Source: Sipunculus nudus
Lineage: Eukaryota; Annelida; Sipuncula; Golfingiida; Sipunculidae
Assembly (NCBI GenBank): GCA_026874595.1
Contig: CM049311.1
Location: forward strand, 76,644,453 to 76,708,452
Length of the DNA stretch: 64,000 nt
Direction of reading: 5' to 3'
Shown: piece by piece, positions 12,013 through 24,421 of the stretch
Layout of the letters: each line of letters begins with the position of its first letter
Position numbering within the stretch: position 1 is the first letter of the stretch
Position numbers and translations under genes: made by a program
The notes under the pieces: model-generated
Seen by the model: the letters and a program-made list of their open reading frames with translations, nothing else
The model's database searches: none
What the model was told of the DNA's origin: nothing

Positions 12013-13628
12013 GACACATCTAGCCCTATTCTGTTTGTATTTGGTTGTCACAAAATACCCCCCATACTGTTCAGATTAATTTTAGGTTTCTCACACTTTG
12101 AATTTTGACACACTGTACATGAATGTTATGATTGATAACGTGGTCAATTTTTGGTGGATACTTATGAAATTTTTAACACACATTACAGAGATAACAAGCA
12201 CGAGGTTAATGACTTTACCAATCATAAATTTCACATATATCTATTAATAGAACCAGGTAAATCAGGTAAATTCAGGTAAGTATAGTGTTTATGTTGTTTT
12301 AGCATATTTGTACATGAATGTCTATATTAAATCCCGGTGAAGACATTGTAGAATTTAGGAACAATAAGGGAATTATCATCCACCGGTACCTGGTGTATTG
12401 TCATCGAAGATCTAGTTAAAACAGGTCAATGAAATATGATTAAGGTTATTTAATTAATTATAGGTAGGGAGTCCTGAAATAAAATAAACAAAACCATATA
12501 TTTGTTCGAAGAAATTAAAAAAAAAAATAATACTTGTATATTTGACATGAAATGTCATTTTGATTTCAAATAAGGATAAATTGCAATTGCCTACCTGTTC
12601 AGGTATGAAGAACTAATTAAGACCAGATGAACTTCAAAGAAAGGTGACCAAAAATGCAAATTCACAGATTTTTACTTCAAATATGTATAAAATCCCATGG
12701 AAATAGCCAGAAGGCCACTAGAATGTTTAAATCTAACATTTATATATGTATTTCAACCTATTTTATGCTAACTTAGATTGTTTTGGTACTGCCAGTTAAG
12801 TGTGTATTTCCGTTTTTGTCGCCTGCTGACAATTTTTTTCCAGGGAATCTCCGTAGAATTGCATGATGGTAAACAGTGTCAAAACAATTTCAGAGATCTT
12901 TTTTAACTTAAGACATAATAAACATTCTTGAATTTCAGTAGGTAAGCTTTATTCAACATCTTTTCAATTTTTTTTTTTTTTCAAAACATATTATGAGATT
13001 TGTCAAAGCACGAGGTATATCGAGTGGCAAGTCTGACAGTGGCCATCTTGAAAATTGGTGACATCGCTCGACCTTCATAACAGGCATCATAAACATAGAA
13101 AATGGCTTAAGGAATGAGAAATATTCAAATTTTAAGTACAAAATGATACTAATTAAGACTGATATCAGTCTTTTGTGGAATTTTTATATGAGTAATTGTC
13201 ATAACCACATGGCACGGTCAGTTGAAACATTGCGCTTGTTGGCAAACTTTGTAACACTTTGCCGACTCTATTCAACCAAGTGACTTGCCAACACAGTCCT
13301 AATTAGAATTTCATTAATATTCACAAAAAATTCCCATGTAAGTAAATAAAAAGTTATCAACTTTACGGTAGGGGTGTCCTTGAGCCATATAGAAACGTGT
13401 TCAATGGTGAAGCATAGATATTTAAAGAAAATTATTGGCATGGAAAATTAGATTAGGACGGTAAGTGTATCATACGTTATCGTGCGTTATGAATACAGGG
13501 CATTAGTTTTGTGATGGGTGTCCAGGGGGCGCAGCAAACAGCAATCGGTTAGTGTTGCAATTAAAAATAAAATATACAGTGGTTAATGTTGCAGCAGTAT
13601 GGCTGATATCATTGTATCGCCAGACATA

Positions 13629-15195
13629 GTCTGGAGATACTATGGTTTAGGCACGGTCGCGCCGCAGAGATTTCTTTTGGACACAATAACTCAAAAAATA
13701 TTTCACGGATCTTTACCAAACTTGGTATATATATAGATATGGGTGAGAGGACAAGGCCTATTTAAAATGAGGTCATGACCTCAACTAGGAGAGTGACCTT
13801 GACCTTGAATAGGTTCAATTTTGGGGAAAATCACACCAATTCTTAAATATCTCAAGAAAACTTGCATGGATTGATCCCAAAATCAAGTTGATCGAAGATC
13901 ATGGATAGGGTTGTCATGTTCCAGTAACTGGTGGCGCCACCTATTATTCTTTACTTGTTTTCATGCCGTTTAATATCCCCAAAATTGCTACTTGACAGTA
14001 CTGTGAGCATTATAAGTCAAAAACTAATGGACAGATTTCTTTCATATTATGCATATACATGGATATGGGTTATGGGATGATGTTATTTTAAATTGGGGTC
14101 ATGACCTTTCCTATGAGAGTGGCCTTGACCTTGAATATTGCCATATATGGTAAAAATCACACAAAATCATTAATATCTCAATAAGGGATGCATGCATTGG
14201 TCCAAAAATCAACATGTTCGAAGATCTTGGATTGAAATGTCATGTACCGGAAACAGGTGGCGCCACCTGTTATTCTTTTACTTGTTTTGTGCCGTTTAAT
14301 ACCCCATCATTGCCACTTAACAGTACATTTATAACCTGTGAGCATTATAAGTCAAAAACTAATGGACAGATTTCTTTCATATTATGCATATACATAGACA
14401 TGGGTTATAGGATGATGTATATATAAATTGGGGTCATGACCTTTCCTAGTAGAGTGGCCTTGACCTTGAATATTGCCATATATGGTGAAAATTACACAAA
14501 ATCATTAATATCTAAATAAGGGATGCATGCATTGGTCCAAAAATCAACATGTTCGAAGATCTTGGAAAGTGTTGTCATGTACCGGAAACAGGTGGCGCCA
14601 CCTGTTATTCTTTTACTTGTTTTGTGCCGTTTAATACCCCATCATTGCCATTTATCAGTACTGTGAGCATTATAAGTCAAAAACTAATGGACAAATTTCT
14701 TTCATATTATGCATATACATGGATATGGGTTATAGGATAATGTTTATTTGAATAGGGGTCATGACCTTTCCAATGAGTGGCCTTGACCTTGAATATTGCC
14801 ATATATGGTGAAAATCACACAAAATCATTAATTTCTCAATAATGGATGCATGCATTGGTCCAAAAATCAACTTGAAGAAGATCTTGGATAGTGTTGTCAT
14901 GTACGGGAAACAGGTGGTACCACCTGTTATTCTTTTACTTGTTTTCCTGCCGTTTAATACCCCATCATTGCCATTTAACAGTATTGTGAGCATTATAAGT
15001 CAAAAACTAATGGACAGATTTCTTGCATATACATAGACATGGGTTAGGGGATGATGTATATTGAAATTTGGATCATGACCTTTTCTATGAGAATGACCTT
15101 TTCTATGAGTGTGGTCTGATATTAATTGTTGCTGAAGATGGGGGGCCTTTTCTTAAAGGGGGGGGGGGGGATTAATTGTCTGGGGATACTATGGC
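13629..15195. repeat. Tandem array of about 325-335-bp units, about 4 copies, bounded by gtctggRgatactatgg
   Basis: The phrase gagcattataagtcaaaaac recurs at about 14005, 14340, 14665 and 14988, giving a period of 323-335 bp. Each unit contains tcatgacctttcc, ccttgaccttgaatattgcc, gatgcatgcattggtcc and the palindrome ggtggcgccacc or a variant (13930, 14256, 14591; ggtggtaccacc near 14915). A 17-bp direct repeat, gtctggRgatactatgg, lies at both ends (about 13629 and 15178). Confidence 0.88.
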
Positions 15196-16079
15196 ACCTG
15201 CGGTGCCAAGAAATATCTAGTTTGCTCATGTGTCAGCTCTTGATATGCTCAGCTGTAATCTTTAAACTCAGCTTGTAGTGCCCTCCATGGAGAACAGAGC
15301 CCATCAATTTCATATGTCGTCATTTTTCAGTGACATAAAGAATGTAAAATTTTTTGTAGTTAAGACTGAGCCTAGGAGCTGGACATGATTACTGTCTTTG
15401 GGGACAATTAACGCGATTTGTATTTTATTTGTGGTAGAGGTTATACCCAAGTAATATGTTATCTCTGTGACCCCCGGATGCAGTAATTTGCCGGGCTATC
15501 CCTGAGTCTATGCCAAGTTTTCTCACCCCTGGTGCCCTCTCTTGGGTTTAGAGAATAAATAAAGGAAGATGATTTCTTTTAACCTTGAGCCCTGACAGTA
15601 CCCACAGTAGAGCAATTTGTATACAAACTGTCAGCAGCAAAACCTACTTCATAGCACTGAATCAATATTGTGGGATCCTTCTGTGGTGATCCTTATTCTA
15701 AGTGGCAGACTCCACCATAAAATGTAATATAAGGAAAAAGATTTGTTTTGAAATGGTTTCTTTTAGCTTTACCATGATCACAGTATTTTTATAAGAGTTA
15801 AGTCCTGAACTTGTTTGCTCTGTTTGAAAATTCCCCTTATAACATTTGAAACTTTTTAAATATTTAATTATGGATGACTTTAAGGCTAGATTAAAGTGCC
15901 CAGATACCTTTGTAGTTGGGCCATCAGTGGATGATTGATATTCTTGCAGCTGGTGTATATACTTGTGAATAATCTGTTCATGGTTCTCCTCTATTTGCCA
16001 TGCATCAAACTTTTTTGTGTGCAAGGGATTACTTGGATCTCTGGTCATCAATGTGAACATGTTTTGTGAACTTACACAG

Positions 16080-16220
16080 GGATGCCGTGCACCATTGGTT
16101 GTGAAGTTTGCTGACACACAGAAAGAGAAGGAGCTGAAGAAACTGCAACAGGCCAATGCTAATCTTATGTCGGCCAGTGGCATGTCAGGGATTGGGTCTC
16201 TCACACCTCAGTATATTGCT
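16080..16220 (+). CDS. CELF1/2: CELF exon B: end of RRM2 and start of linker (141 nt)
   Basis: Acceptor cttacacag (AG 16078-16079), donor gct|gtatgt at 16221, phase 0 at both ends, 47 codons. It begins GCRAPLVVKFADTQKEKELK, the last beta strand of RRM2 followed by the charged helix typical of CELF proteins. It then runs KLQQANANLMSASGMSG and ends LTPQYIA, matching the conserved 'GPQYLA'-like motif at the linker start. The preceding intron is 7.1 kb. The first codon joins directly to GAG of exon A, restoring the family signature TMEGC. Confidence 0.95.
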
Positions 16221-19200
16221 GTATGTACCTTTTATTTTATTTTAACCTCTGTTGAATCTATATTGAGTGACTGCATTGTAATGGTAATGTTACAAATTTG
16301 ATGAGAAAACATTCCTCAACTGATGCCATCACTTCCAGGAATTAAATTTTGTTTGAATCAAGACTAACTTGTCATAATAGTTGGTAGATAAAAATGCACA
16401 CTAATTTTCATAAGGCCCACCTCCCTACAGATTTTCACTGAAAGCAATCAATAGCTTTTTTAGATGAAGACAAAAGAAACAAACAAATACACAAGCAGAA
16501 TACATGTGTGAAATACAGCATACATCAAAACTCACATATGTAAATTTTCGTGCAAAGGTTCATATCAACTTCTTTAAACCAGCTCTGATCCCTTCAGGGA
16601 ACTCTCTGTGACTTCTTTTGAAATATTACATTTGGTCTTGTGTGCCATGAATTTTAACAGAGGTTATTCAAAGTTAAATGTCCACAAAACTTTCAGAAGA
16701 CCTCATAGCAGAAGAAGATGATGAATTGAGGACAACTTAATTAAATAGGAGTCTGTCCATTTTCTTGACTCTACTTTTTCTTTTATGCAGATGATATTAA
16801 AGTCCTTATTCTTTTGTTGGAATTTATGAGTTACTGGCCAAAGTTAATTTCAAACTGATGGAACCAATTACTAGAGGTGGGATGCAGGTTTCAAGCATTA
16901 ATGGAATTCTTCATTTTGTAGTGTTTTTTGTCTCTGTGTATTTTCATCCATGGTTCACATAGAGCTGCATGTTTATCAAAGCATATTTGAGACATAATGA
17001 CTGATGTTCAGTCTTCTTAATTTAGGCAAACGTTTCACTCAAATAAATCCTCTTTAAGTCCTACTGTAATTCATTAACTAAAAAATTGAACTATGGTTTT
17101 AATCTTGTTGTTTCATGTATTTAGCTAGCTTGTGCCATACATCCAATTCAGGCATGTAATTCCCACCATCATGTGTGCAACTTCAGCTCATTAGGATGGC
17201 ATCAGTACTTCTGAAATGACCTTGCTTGGTGTACAAGGATTTAATCTGCTGGGTTATTATATACTTATACAGCTATATCTGACTTGACACCAGTGTCTTT
17301 CCCGAGCGATTGCCAGTTAAAACCTCCCACTATCTTTGATTTAAGTAAATGACAAAAAGAGAGTTGAAAATTTTCCTATCTATGCTCTCCTTAGGTTTTC
17401 TGATAGGAAAAAATGCCACAAATCCTAATGGACATAGTTACATTCGTTACTACATGGACAGGATGGTTTGTAAATCCTCCACCTACATTTCCATAATCTT
17501 TGGCTACCAACTGGCTCAGTAACTAGTTGGATATAGATCAGGATGCTGGGTCTAATCAGTTACTGATAAAAATTCCCTTGACAAAAAATTGTTGTTGCCA
17601 GAATTTGACTGTGGGATAGATCCAGATTCATTTCAAATTGATGGGGTAAATTTTTGTGAGATGGAGTCCTCAAATTTGAAAATTTCATTTGTGTTCTGTA
17701 GTTTAAAATTTCTAGGGTTGAATAAGCTTTAAGTGAATGAATTGATGAAATTTGATAAATAAATAACGAGTCATTGAAATAATATTATTCACAATATAAT
17801 TAAGTTTAAAATAAGTTTCATGTGAAATTCATCTCCTCCTGAAAATATTAAATTGTCTTTCCTGTGCTTGTCAGTATTCATGCATGTCATTGCAAACTTC
17901 ATTGAACTGATAAAGGCAAGTGATTCAAATCCAGGATTCTTCACATTACATTGTAATTTTAGTGTCTGCCAGCGCCAGATGTGTTTTATGTCAGTAAGCT
18001 GGCAGCTTACATGTAATAAGTATCTACAAATAACCTGATACTGAAAATGACCCCATTAGATCAGCAGTTTGGTATCATGTGAGACAATGTGTGGCTTGCC
18101 CACACCTCTGGTGCTGAACTTGATTTAGCTGGTAGGTGTCACATTCTAGGCAAGTGTGAATCTGTTGCAAATAATGACCATGGTTAGGTGTTGTTGATGG
18201 CCTTGCAGCAGAAGTTTTGTCCCATTATTTTGGCTTCTTATTTGAAAAATCCATCAAAATGCAAAACCGTTAGCGAGAGTTCACATTTATCAGGGAAAGA
18301 ACCACAAGGTTTTTTTTCTCCTATGCTTTAGCATTATATTTTCATTCAAAATTTGATAAGCAGGATAAGAGTTTTTTCTGTGTTCATCCCATGAAATGTG
18401 TGATGATAGCCCACATAATTGTTTTGATTTTTATGTGACACAATTGATTGGTAGATATTTACTTTTCATAAAACTATACATTTAAAGGATTTCTATTCTT
18501 AAATATTGGGTCTGCCTGACAATTTAGGTATCATGTTCTCAATTGCAACAGAAAATGAGATTTGCATAACCAAAAAGTTTGGCATAGACCAGTTTTGAAT
18601 GATTACTACTCAAGTTGATGTTTTCAGAGTTACTACAAAAAAATTATATATTATTTACATCCCATCTACAATATACCAAGAGATATATATGTGTCCCTAG
18701 ATGTGGCATGTTTTCATAATATGTTGGGCTTGAGTTCCATGGCTGTCAAAGAAATATGAATTATGCCAGATATTGCTGCAGTTTTTTTGTCATAGTATAC
18801 TTTTCTTTTGTTAATTTACACAGTACCCATTGTGTTTGTTGCCCAGTCAAGCATAAACAGATAAAATTGACCAAACAGTATCATTGATTCGGGGAAAATT
18901 AAGTTAATACAGCTGAAACCATAACCGAACCAGCCCTTCACAGAAGAATGAATTTTCTGCAGTGAAAAATTTTTAGCGTTAGAACCACAATTCACACCTG
19001 TCAAAAGTTGGTTCCACATTGTCAATACTCCCAGGCAGTTCTTTTGTTTCACGATAAGGCTACACAGTGGAGCTTTAGATTTAATGGCCCATAAAACACT
19101 GCCTATTAAACCTGGTTACAAATTAAACTTGCATGAATGAGCTGTTTTTTGCTGACTTCACCCTTTTGTGCTCCTAATTATTGTTTATGCTGGCAACGGA

Positions 19201-19947
19201 ATTTGCCTATATATAGTAGGACAGCTCATCCCTCACCAGCCAAAGGATGTGAAATTTTTTGCTGATTCAGCATTATTGATGAGTTGTTTTCCTGTGCTGT
19301 TCAACCTCTTGACCTCTCTGTCTTACATTTGCATCTTTGCCTTCAGATATAACACACAGGCTTGTGGGAATGGAGATGAAATCATTCCCGGGGCCTTCCA
19401 CTTCAGCCTGTGTTAATTAAAGCATTACTTTTGGCTAGAAATTCAAGGCTGAGATTGATGTCGATAATACTGGATATTTATGGCTGCCTTAATGACAGTG
19501 CAATCAGGCGGTGCTAATTACCATGCAGTCACTTATTTTTTTAATATATTCAGCCATGCACCCAGCATTGGCTAATCACAAACACTTGTCACATCATCAG
19601 ACGTGATTGTATAAAAGATACTTCAGCAGTGCCAGCCGTTGACTAATTGAACCATTTATTTGCCCAGTGTTTTGTTGATACCCCAGCCAGCATTACCTCC
19701 ATCACCATAACTTTTGGTCGGCCTAGTTCTAAATGCACTGAATTATATCTGTTGTATATGTTCACAAAAACAGGAGATGCTCAGGGTAGTGACATTACAA
19801 TAGATTTATTTCAAATTGAATACTTGTGCAGGTCCTTTTGAACTATTAATCTTGAACACAAATAATCTATCATGTTTACCAAGAGGTGCTTAAACTGGTA
19901 TCTAAATATACATATGGGTGTTTCAGCTAGTAATTTTTTTTTTTCAG
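16221..19947 (+). other. Intron B-C (3.7 kb)
   Basis: No repeat family shared with the rest of the window and no recognised exon. Several short ORFs look random. Confidence 0.75.
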
Positions 19948-20005
19948 CTATTGCAGCAAGCGGCAGCTGCTGGTAATCTTGGTGCTTTTGGTAACCTTGG
20001 CACAG
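19948..20005 (+). CDS. CELF1/2: CELF exon C: linker, LLQQ motif (58 nt)
   Basis: A long T-tract acceptor ends ttttcag at 19947; the donor is acag|gtgcgt at 20006. It enters in phase 0 and leaves in phase 1. The product LLQQAAAAGNLGAFGNLGT fits the family segment 'LQLLQQ..SSGNLN' following 'PQYLA'. This exon switches the gene from phase 0 to phase 1, the phase of every following intron. A second tttcag lies 21 nt upstream (19921-19926), but the sequence after it (ctagtaat) puts a TAG in the required frame, so it is unlikely to be used for coding. Confidence 0.9.
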
Positions 20006-23000
20006 GTGCGTATCAATTTATTTTCATTAAAATCTCAGGTGCTGATGTGAATAAAAGTAGATCCGCTTATGTGCTCTCTCCAGGAATATTACCTAGGTGG
20101 CTTGCTTATCTGTGGTGATGGTGAGTGCACTGGTTTGGGTTTAGATGTCAGCATTTCTTCTTTTTTTAACATATGATATATATCTAGCTCTGCTAGGTGT
20201 TTTATGACTTTGATAGAGAACTGCATAGTTATTTGTTAGCTGCAGATTTCTTGTCATGAATCCAGTATAGGTTTTGCAACAGTTTGTTCGCAAATTAGCA
20301 TTCCTTGAAATTCACATCAAATATCACCAACCATATTTACTGCAACAATATTTTAAAATTCTGTTGTATTTGTCCGTAAGAAATTGAGACATATAATGCT
20401 TTCAAGCAAAGTATATGGCTTTCTTTCAGTATTGTTCTTATTAATCTCAAATATCCAACAATAGTCATATTAACATCTAACAGTTTTTTGCAGTATAGGC
20501 TGTTTAAGGTGCAAATAATACATTCATTTTGTTTCCATTAAAAATCAGGTGATTGTCTCATTTGGAAGTTTGAATTTTCTAATGGAATTTGCCATTTGGA
20601 ATAAAATGGAATAAAAATTTCAGTTTAAATATTACTTTGAAAACAATGTATCAAATTGTCATGCTCAAATTTGTGTCTTTAAAATCTTTAAATCTTAAGT
20701 TTTGTTCTTCAGATTTGTAAAATTGTAAAAAAATAATGTGTGATGCATTGAAAATTGTTGTTTAAGTGTTAAATTAAAGATATTGAAAGTGTTATTAATT
20801 TAATTATCCAATCATCATTATGGTAACATGTTTTTTTAACATGACTCAGTTGTTATAAATACAGATATAATTTATGTGTGATCATGCAAGTTATCTAAAA
20901 AACACCATACATCATGAACATTGCTGTGTAAAGCTGACATCAGGCTGAGGAAACTTCCATTTTGCAGCTCTATTTGTCAGTCAGAATATTTGCTGAGACT
21001 GGCAAATGAAAACCAGATTACAGTAAATCTGCAGGGATTCAGAAACGAGCTGGGCTGACAAGCTTGGCTGACTGAGTCAGTAGTGTAAAATGGGATCTAG
21101 ACCAATAAAGGCCTTGATTAATCACATTTGCACTTGATTTTGATACAAATACATAACTTTTTTCTGAAGATTTTGAGTCAGAGAATCACATTTCTTATGA
21201 TTAGTGATGCTAGGGTTAAGTTGGCTGTTATTATTTAATAAATGAGCAAATCAAATTACTCCAGGTTTCTTATTTCGCTGCATCTCTTCATTGGAAGAGT
21301 TGTCTTGTTGAGAAATCACAGGGCGAACATGCTGCAGTGGATTGTCCAAGAAATCTGTCGATATGGAAATAATTTTAATGCAAAGCATTGAAATAAACTG
21401 TGAGGACTGTTGTCATTTGTTTGAGATTAAAATAACACATGGGACAGTTAATCAGGTTCATGACAAGTATAGAATATCCTAGTTCTAAATTATAGGACTT
21501 CTAGGCCTGTGATGGACACGCTGTGTCTGGTGTGGCCCCCAACATCATAGGGATTACTCTGTGATTGACGGGAGACTTGCCTGCTTTATCTGGCCATTGC
21601 TTTTTGTGATATTGATGGAACTATTAGTAGTGTCAGATGGAGACGCTTGCCTTGGCCAACCAGAGCAGGGGATGTACAGTTAGGGACCCATCAGGATGGG
21701 GGGTTGAAGGATGGCACCATTATCTTTCTTCCCATGTGACTGAAGTCCTATCTTATCTTGTTTGGCAAATCATAGCAAATCTTCATAACAGACGATGTGT
21801 AACAACAACAAAAAGAGCACACAATGTCAAGAACATACAAGCTCCATCCTCTGTACAAATTAGCCAATACTACAGCTCAATAAGTCTTCCCATTTGCCAG
21901 TTACTCACTGCCCTTGTTATTATATTAGAGAAACACTATTTTTAGCAGCTAAAAATACCCATAGCAGTAGTACTGCTAGTACCTTAGGTATTGAGCCTTT
22001 GGGAAAAAAATGAACAATGGAAGCTGTTTGGCTCTGTACATATCAATAAGGGCAAGATCACTTTTTTTTTTACAGGGGAAGAATATAGTGCTACAGTTTT
22101 TAATATATCATAAACATAAAAAATAGAAATTGAAAATGATCATATGTTTTAAGTATGAATTTGATCATAACAACATAAGTAATTTTGTAAATAGGACCAA
22201 ATCATTAGTACAAAATACAGCTTTTGTATATTAAGGTCTCAGGACTGTTAAAGGGGGGGGGGCCAAATTAACCCCTCTCCTGACCATAATTCAGTGACAC
22301 ACAACAGGCAAGTGGTGTGGACAAAGGATATTCCAAGAGAATTTTGTGTCTATCTCTCCATAACTGAGGGATTTTATGATACAACATTTCTTGGCCATAT
22401 CTTGCATTAGAAAAGCTAAAACATATTTGCTAAACATGTTATTCATAGTTACTACAGGTCATTAGGTTAGGGCAAGAGCCATGTGTCAAGTGTGATACTT
22501 GTAATTGTACCAACACATTTTTATGTTAACCTTTCAGTTTGTATTAACCTCAGCTGCCCTTTTTGCTGACTGACACCAGTTTTAGCCATACTAGACAATG
22601 AAAAATAATTAACCCATCGCATTTTTAGCTGTATTAAGGATGATGTCATAGCAGCATTGATACATTATTCAACATGTTGCCATGTTTGTCTCATGAAACA
22701 GCCTCAACTGTCGCTGGTTTGAAAATAAAGGCATTTATAATTTAACAGTTTATTTAAATAAAAGATGGACTCACTTTAATTGCCTGTAGAGATCAAGGTT
22801 GTTTAAGGGTATAAAATGTACTCTTCTCTTAAAAATTACATGAAAGGAATAAAGAAAAGTGCAAGTTACCTACATCACATATATTTTATGTATAAATATT
22901 TCAAGATCAGTCTTCCCAGCGATACTGACACCTGGTGACAAAATGTATAACTGAAGTCAGAATTTGTCATGGAATAGAATTTTCAACATTTTTATATACT

Positions 23001-24352
23001 TCTCTTTGAGATTGAAATACTGTTTAAAAATGCCTTAATATTGCCTACAGTAATTTGCCATTTGTTAATTCTTATAATTCTAAATTCATCCCACATTTAT
23101 CTTCTTGGTCTATATTCCTATTTTAAGTTTTATAATTGCAACTAGTAGTAGTGAGGAATACAGTATTGTCAGTATTCCTGCGATTAATTTGTACTATCCC
23201 CTTCACAAGCTATTCTTTGAATACAATCTTTGTAAGAAAACTGTAAATAAGTAGTGGTATATGTTAAAATAGTTTTTTTTGCTCACAAGGGAAACCTTAA
23301 TTATTATATATATGAGAACAAATTTAAAATCTTAATTATGTGTGAAGTTTCCATGTAGTGTGTCAGCTGTTGCCAAACAGTATTGTACAAAAATTCAATA
23401 ATCACACCTAAAAGTGTAGTAATTATTAGTGATATTCTGTGATACATGAATCCATGTCATGATATTATTCATCAGGAAATTTAAATTCAGCCATGTACAG
23501 ACATTTTCATAAATATTAAATAGTTTCATTCTGATTAATTCATGCTTCCTTTAGAGGCCATTTCTGTTCAAAACAAAACTCTCCAAGTTAGGGATTATGG
23601 GACAGCAGGGACTACTTGTTTCAACTATCAAACTTCAAAATTAATATTTGTTAAAATTCAAGAATAAGTCTGTTTACATTGCACATGAGCATACTTACCA
23701 ATTATTACTTGCCTTTAAGTTCTTTCCCAAAAACGTTCATGTTCATGTAATTTGCCTTGAAACAATTATAATCTGACACACATCTCCACTAAATTTAATG
23801 CCTCTGCCACTGATGTATTAATAAGCACAGGAAAATGGGTTTATTTAACAACAATCCCTGAACAACAAAGTTGATCTTGATGTGCAGTGTGTTCTGAATT
23901 ATTCCTATCATAAATTTCTGGGTCAAGTGAGAAAAAAAAATAAGGCAAAAAAAAACACACACAAGAAAGCCAGTGTTCTGCAGCATGTATTTGAACATAG
24001 TTTCATCATTGTTCATGTAAAGATGTTTAATTATTTGGCCAAAAATTATGGTATTTTAATCTTTACACACATAGATCTATCAGCATTTCTATAAATTCAT
24101 ACTAGTACATGACCATATGTGTTCAAGTCACATGAACTTTCATTTGTTTGTTCTAGTGTGTACATGTTTGTGTGTCTGTGTGTCTGTATTAACAGTGTTT
24201 GGGGCTTATCATGCAGGATAAGACTTTAACCATTTCTAACTTCACATAGCCTATTCTAGTCTGGACAGACCCAGCTTATCAACAGGAATGAATAAAAACG
24301 TATGCTTCCCAGCTTTCCAGCCATTAATACCTGGTTGGCTTATACTTTACAG
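20006..24352 (+). other. Intron C-D (4.3 kb)
   Basis: Unique-looking AT-rich sequence. Notable items are a homopolymer G run near 22252-22262 and the UGU-rich tract at 24144-24200. An ORF at 21637-21945 is not recognisable as any family. Confidence 0.75.
24144..24200 (+). promoter_or_regulatory. UGU-rich intronic tract upstream of exon D, candidate CELF-binding site
   Basis: The tract reads ttgtttgttctagtgtgtac, atgtttgtgtgtctgtgtgt, then ctgtattaacag. CELF proteins bind UGU- and GU-rich RNA, often in introns next to regulated exons. It lies about 150-200 nt before a symmetric cassette-type exon. Autoregulation is inference; such tracts also arise by chance in AT/GT-rich introns. Confidence 0.35.
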
Positions 24353-24421
24353 GTCTGAATAACCTACAGATGCAGCAGTTACTGACTGCTGCTGCAGCGG
24401 CAGCCGTAGGCAACAGTCCAG
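24353..24421 (+). CDS. CELF1/2: CELF exon D: linker, Ala-rich (69 nt, symmetric)
   Basis: Acceptor tactttacag (AG 24351-24352), donor ccag|gtaact at 24422, phase 1-1, 23 codons. It reads GLNNLQMQQLL then T, six Ala, VGNSP. The family counterpart is 'GLNAMQLQNLAALAAAA'. It can be skipped or included without changing frame. A UGU-rich tract lies about 150-200 nt upstream (24144-24200), the type of site CELF proteins bind. Confidence 0.92.

Larger units (their letters stand above)
8956..16079 (+). other. Intron A-B (7.1 kb), repeat-rich
   Basis: Between gag|gtaagt and cttacacag. Holds (TA)n tracts, a G-rich minisatellite at 10545-10655, a dispersed repeat at 11395-12012 and a tandem array at 13629-15195. 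The segments around 9773-9960 and 10287-10470 look like an old duplication: both follow a (TA)n tract and share phrases such as atttc.tgtaaa and gtt.attata. No exon with a CELF-like product is visible inside. Confidence 0.8.

Noticed and set aside
21637-21945. 102-residue ORF in intron C-D
   Set aside because: No recognised motif, no splice context in gene phase, and a length possible by chance in this intron.
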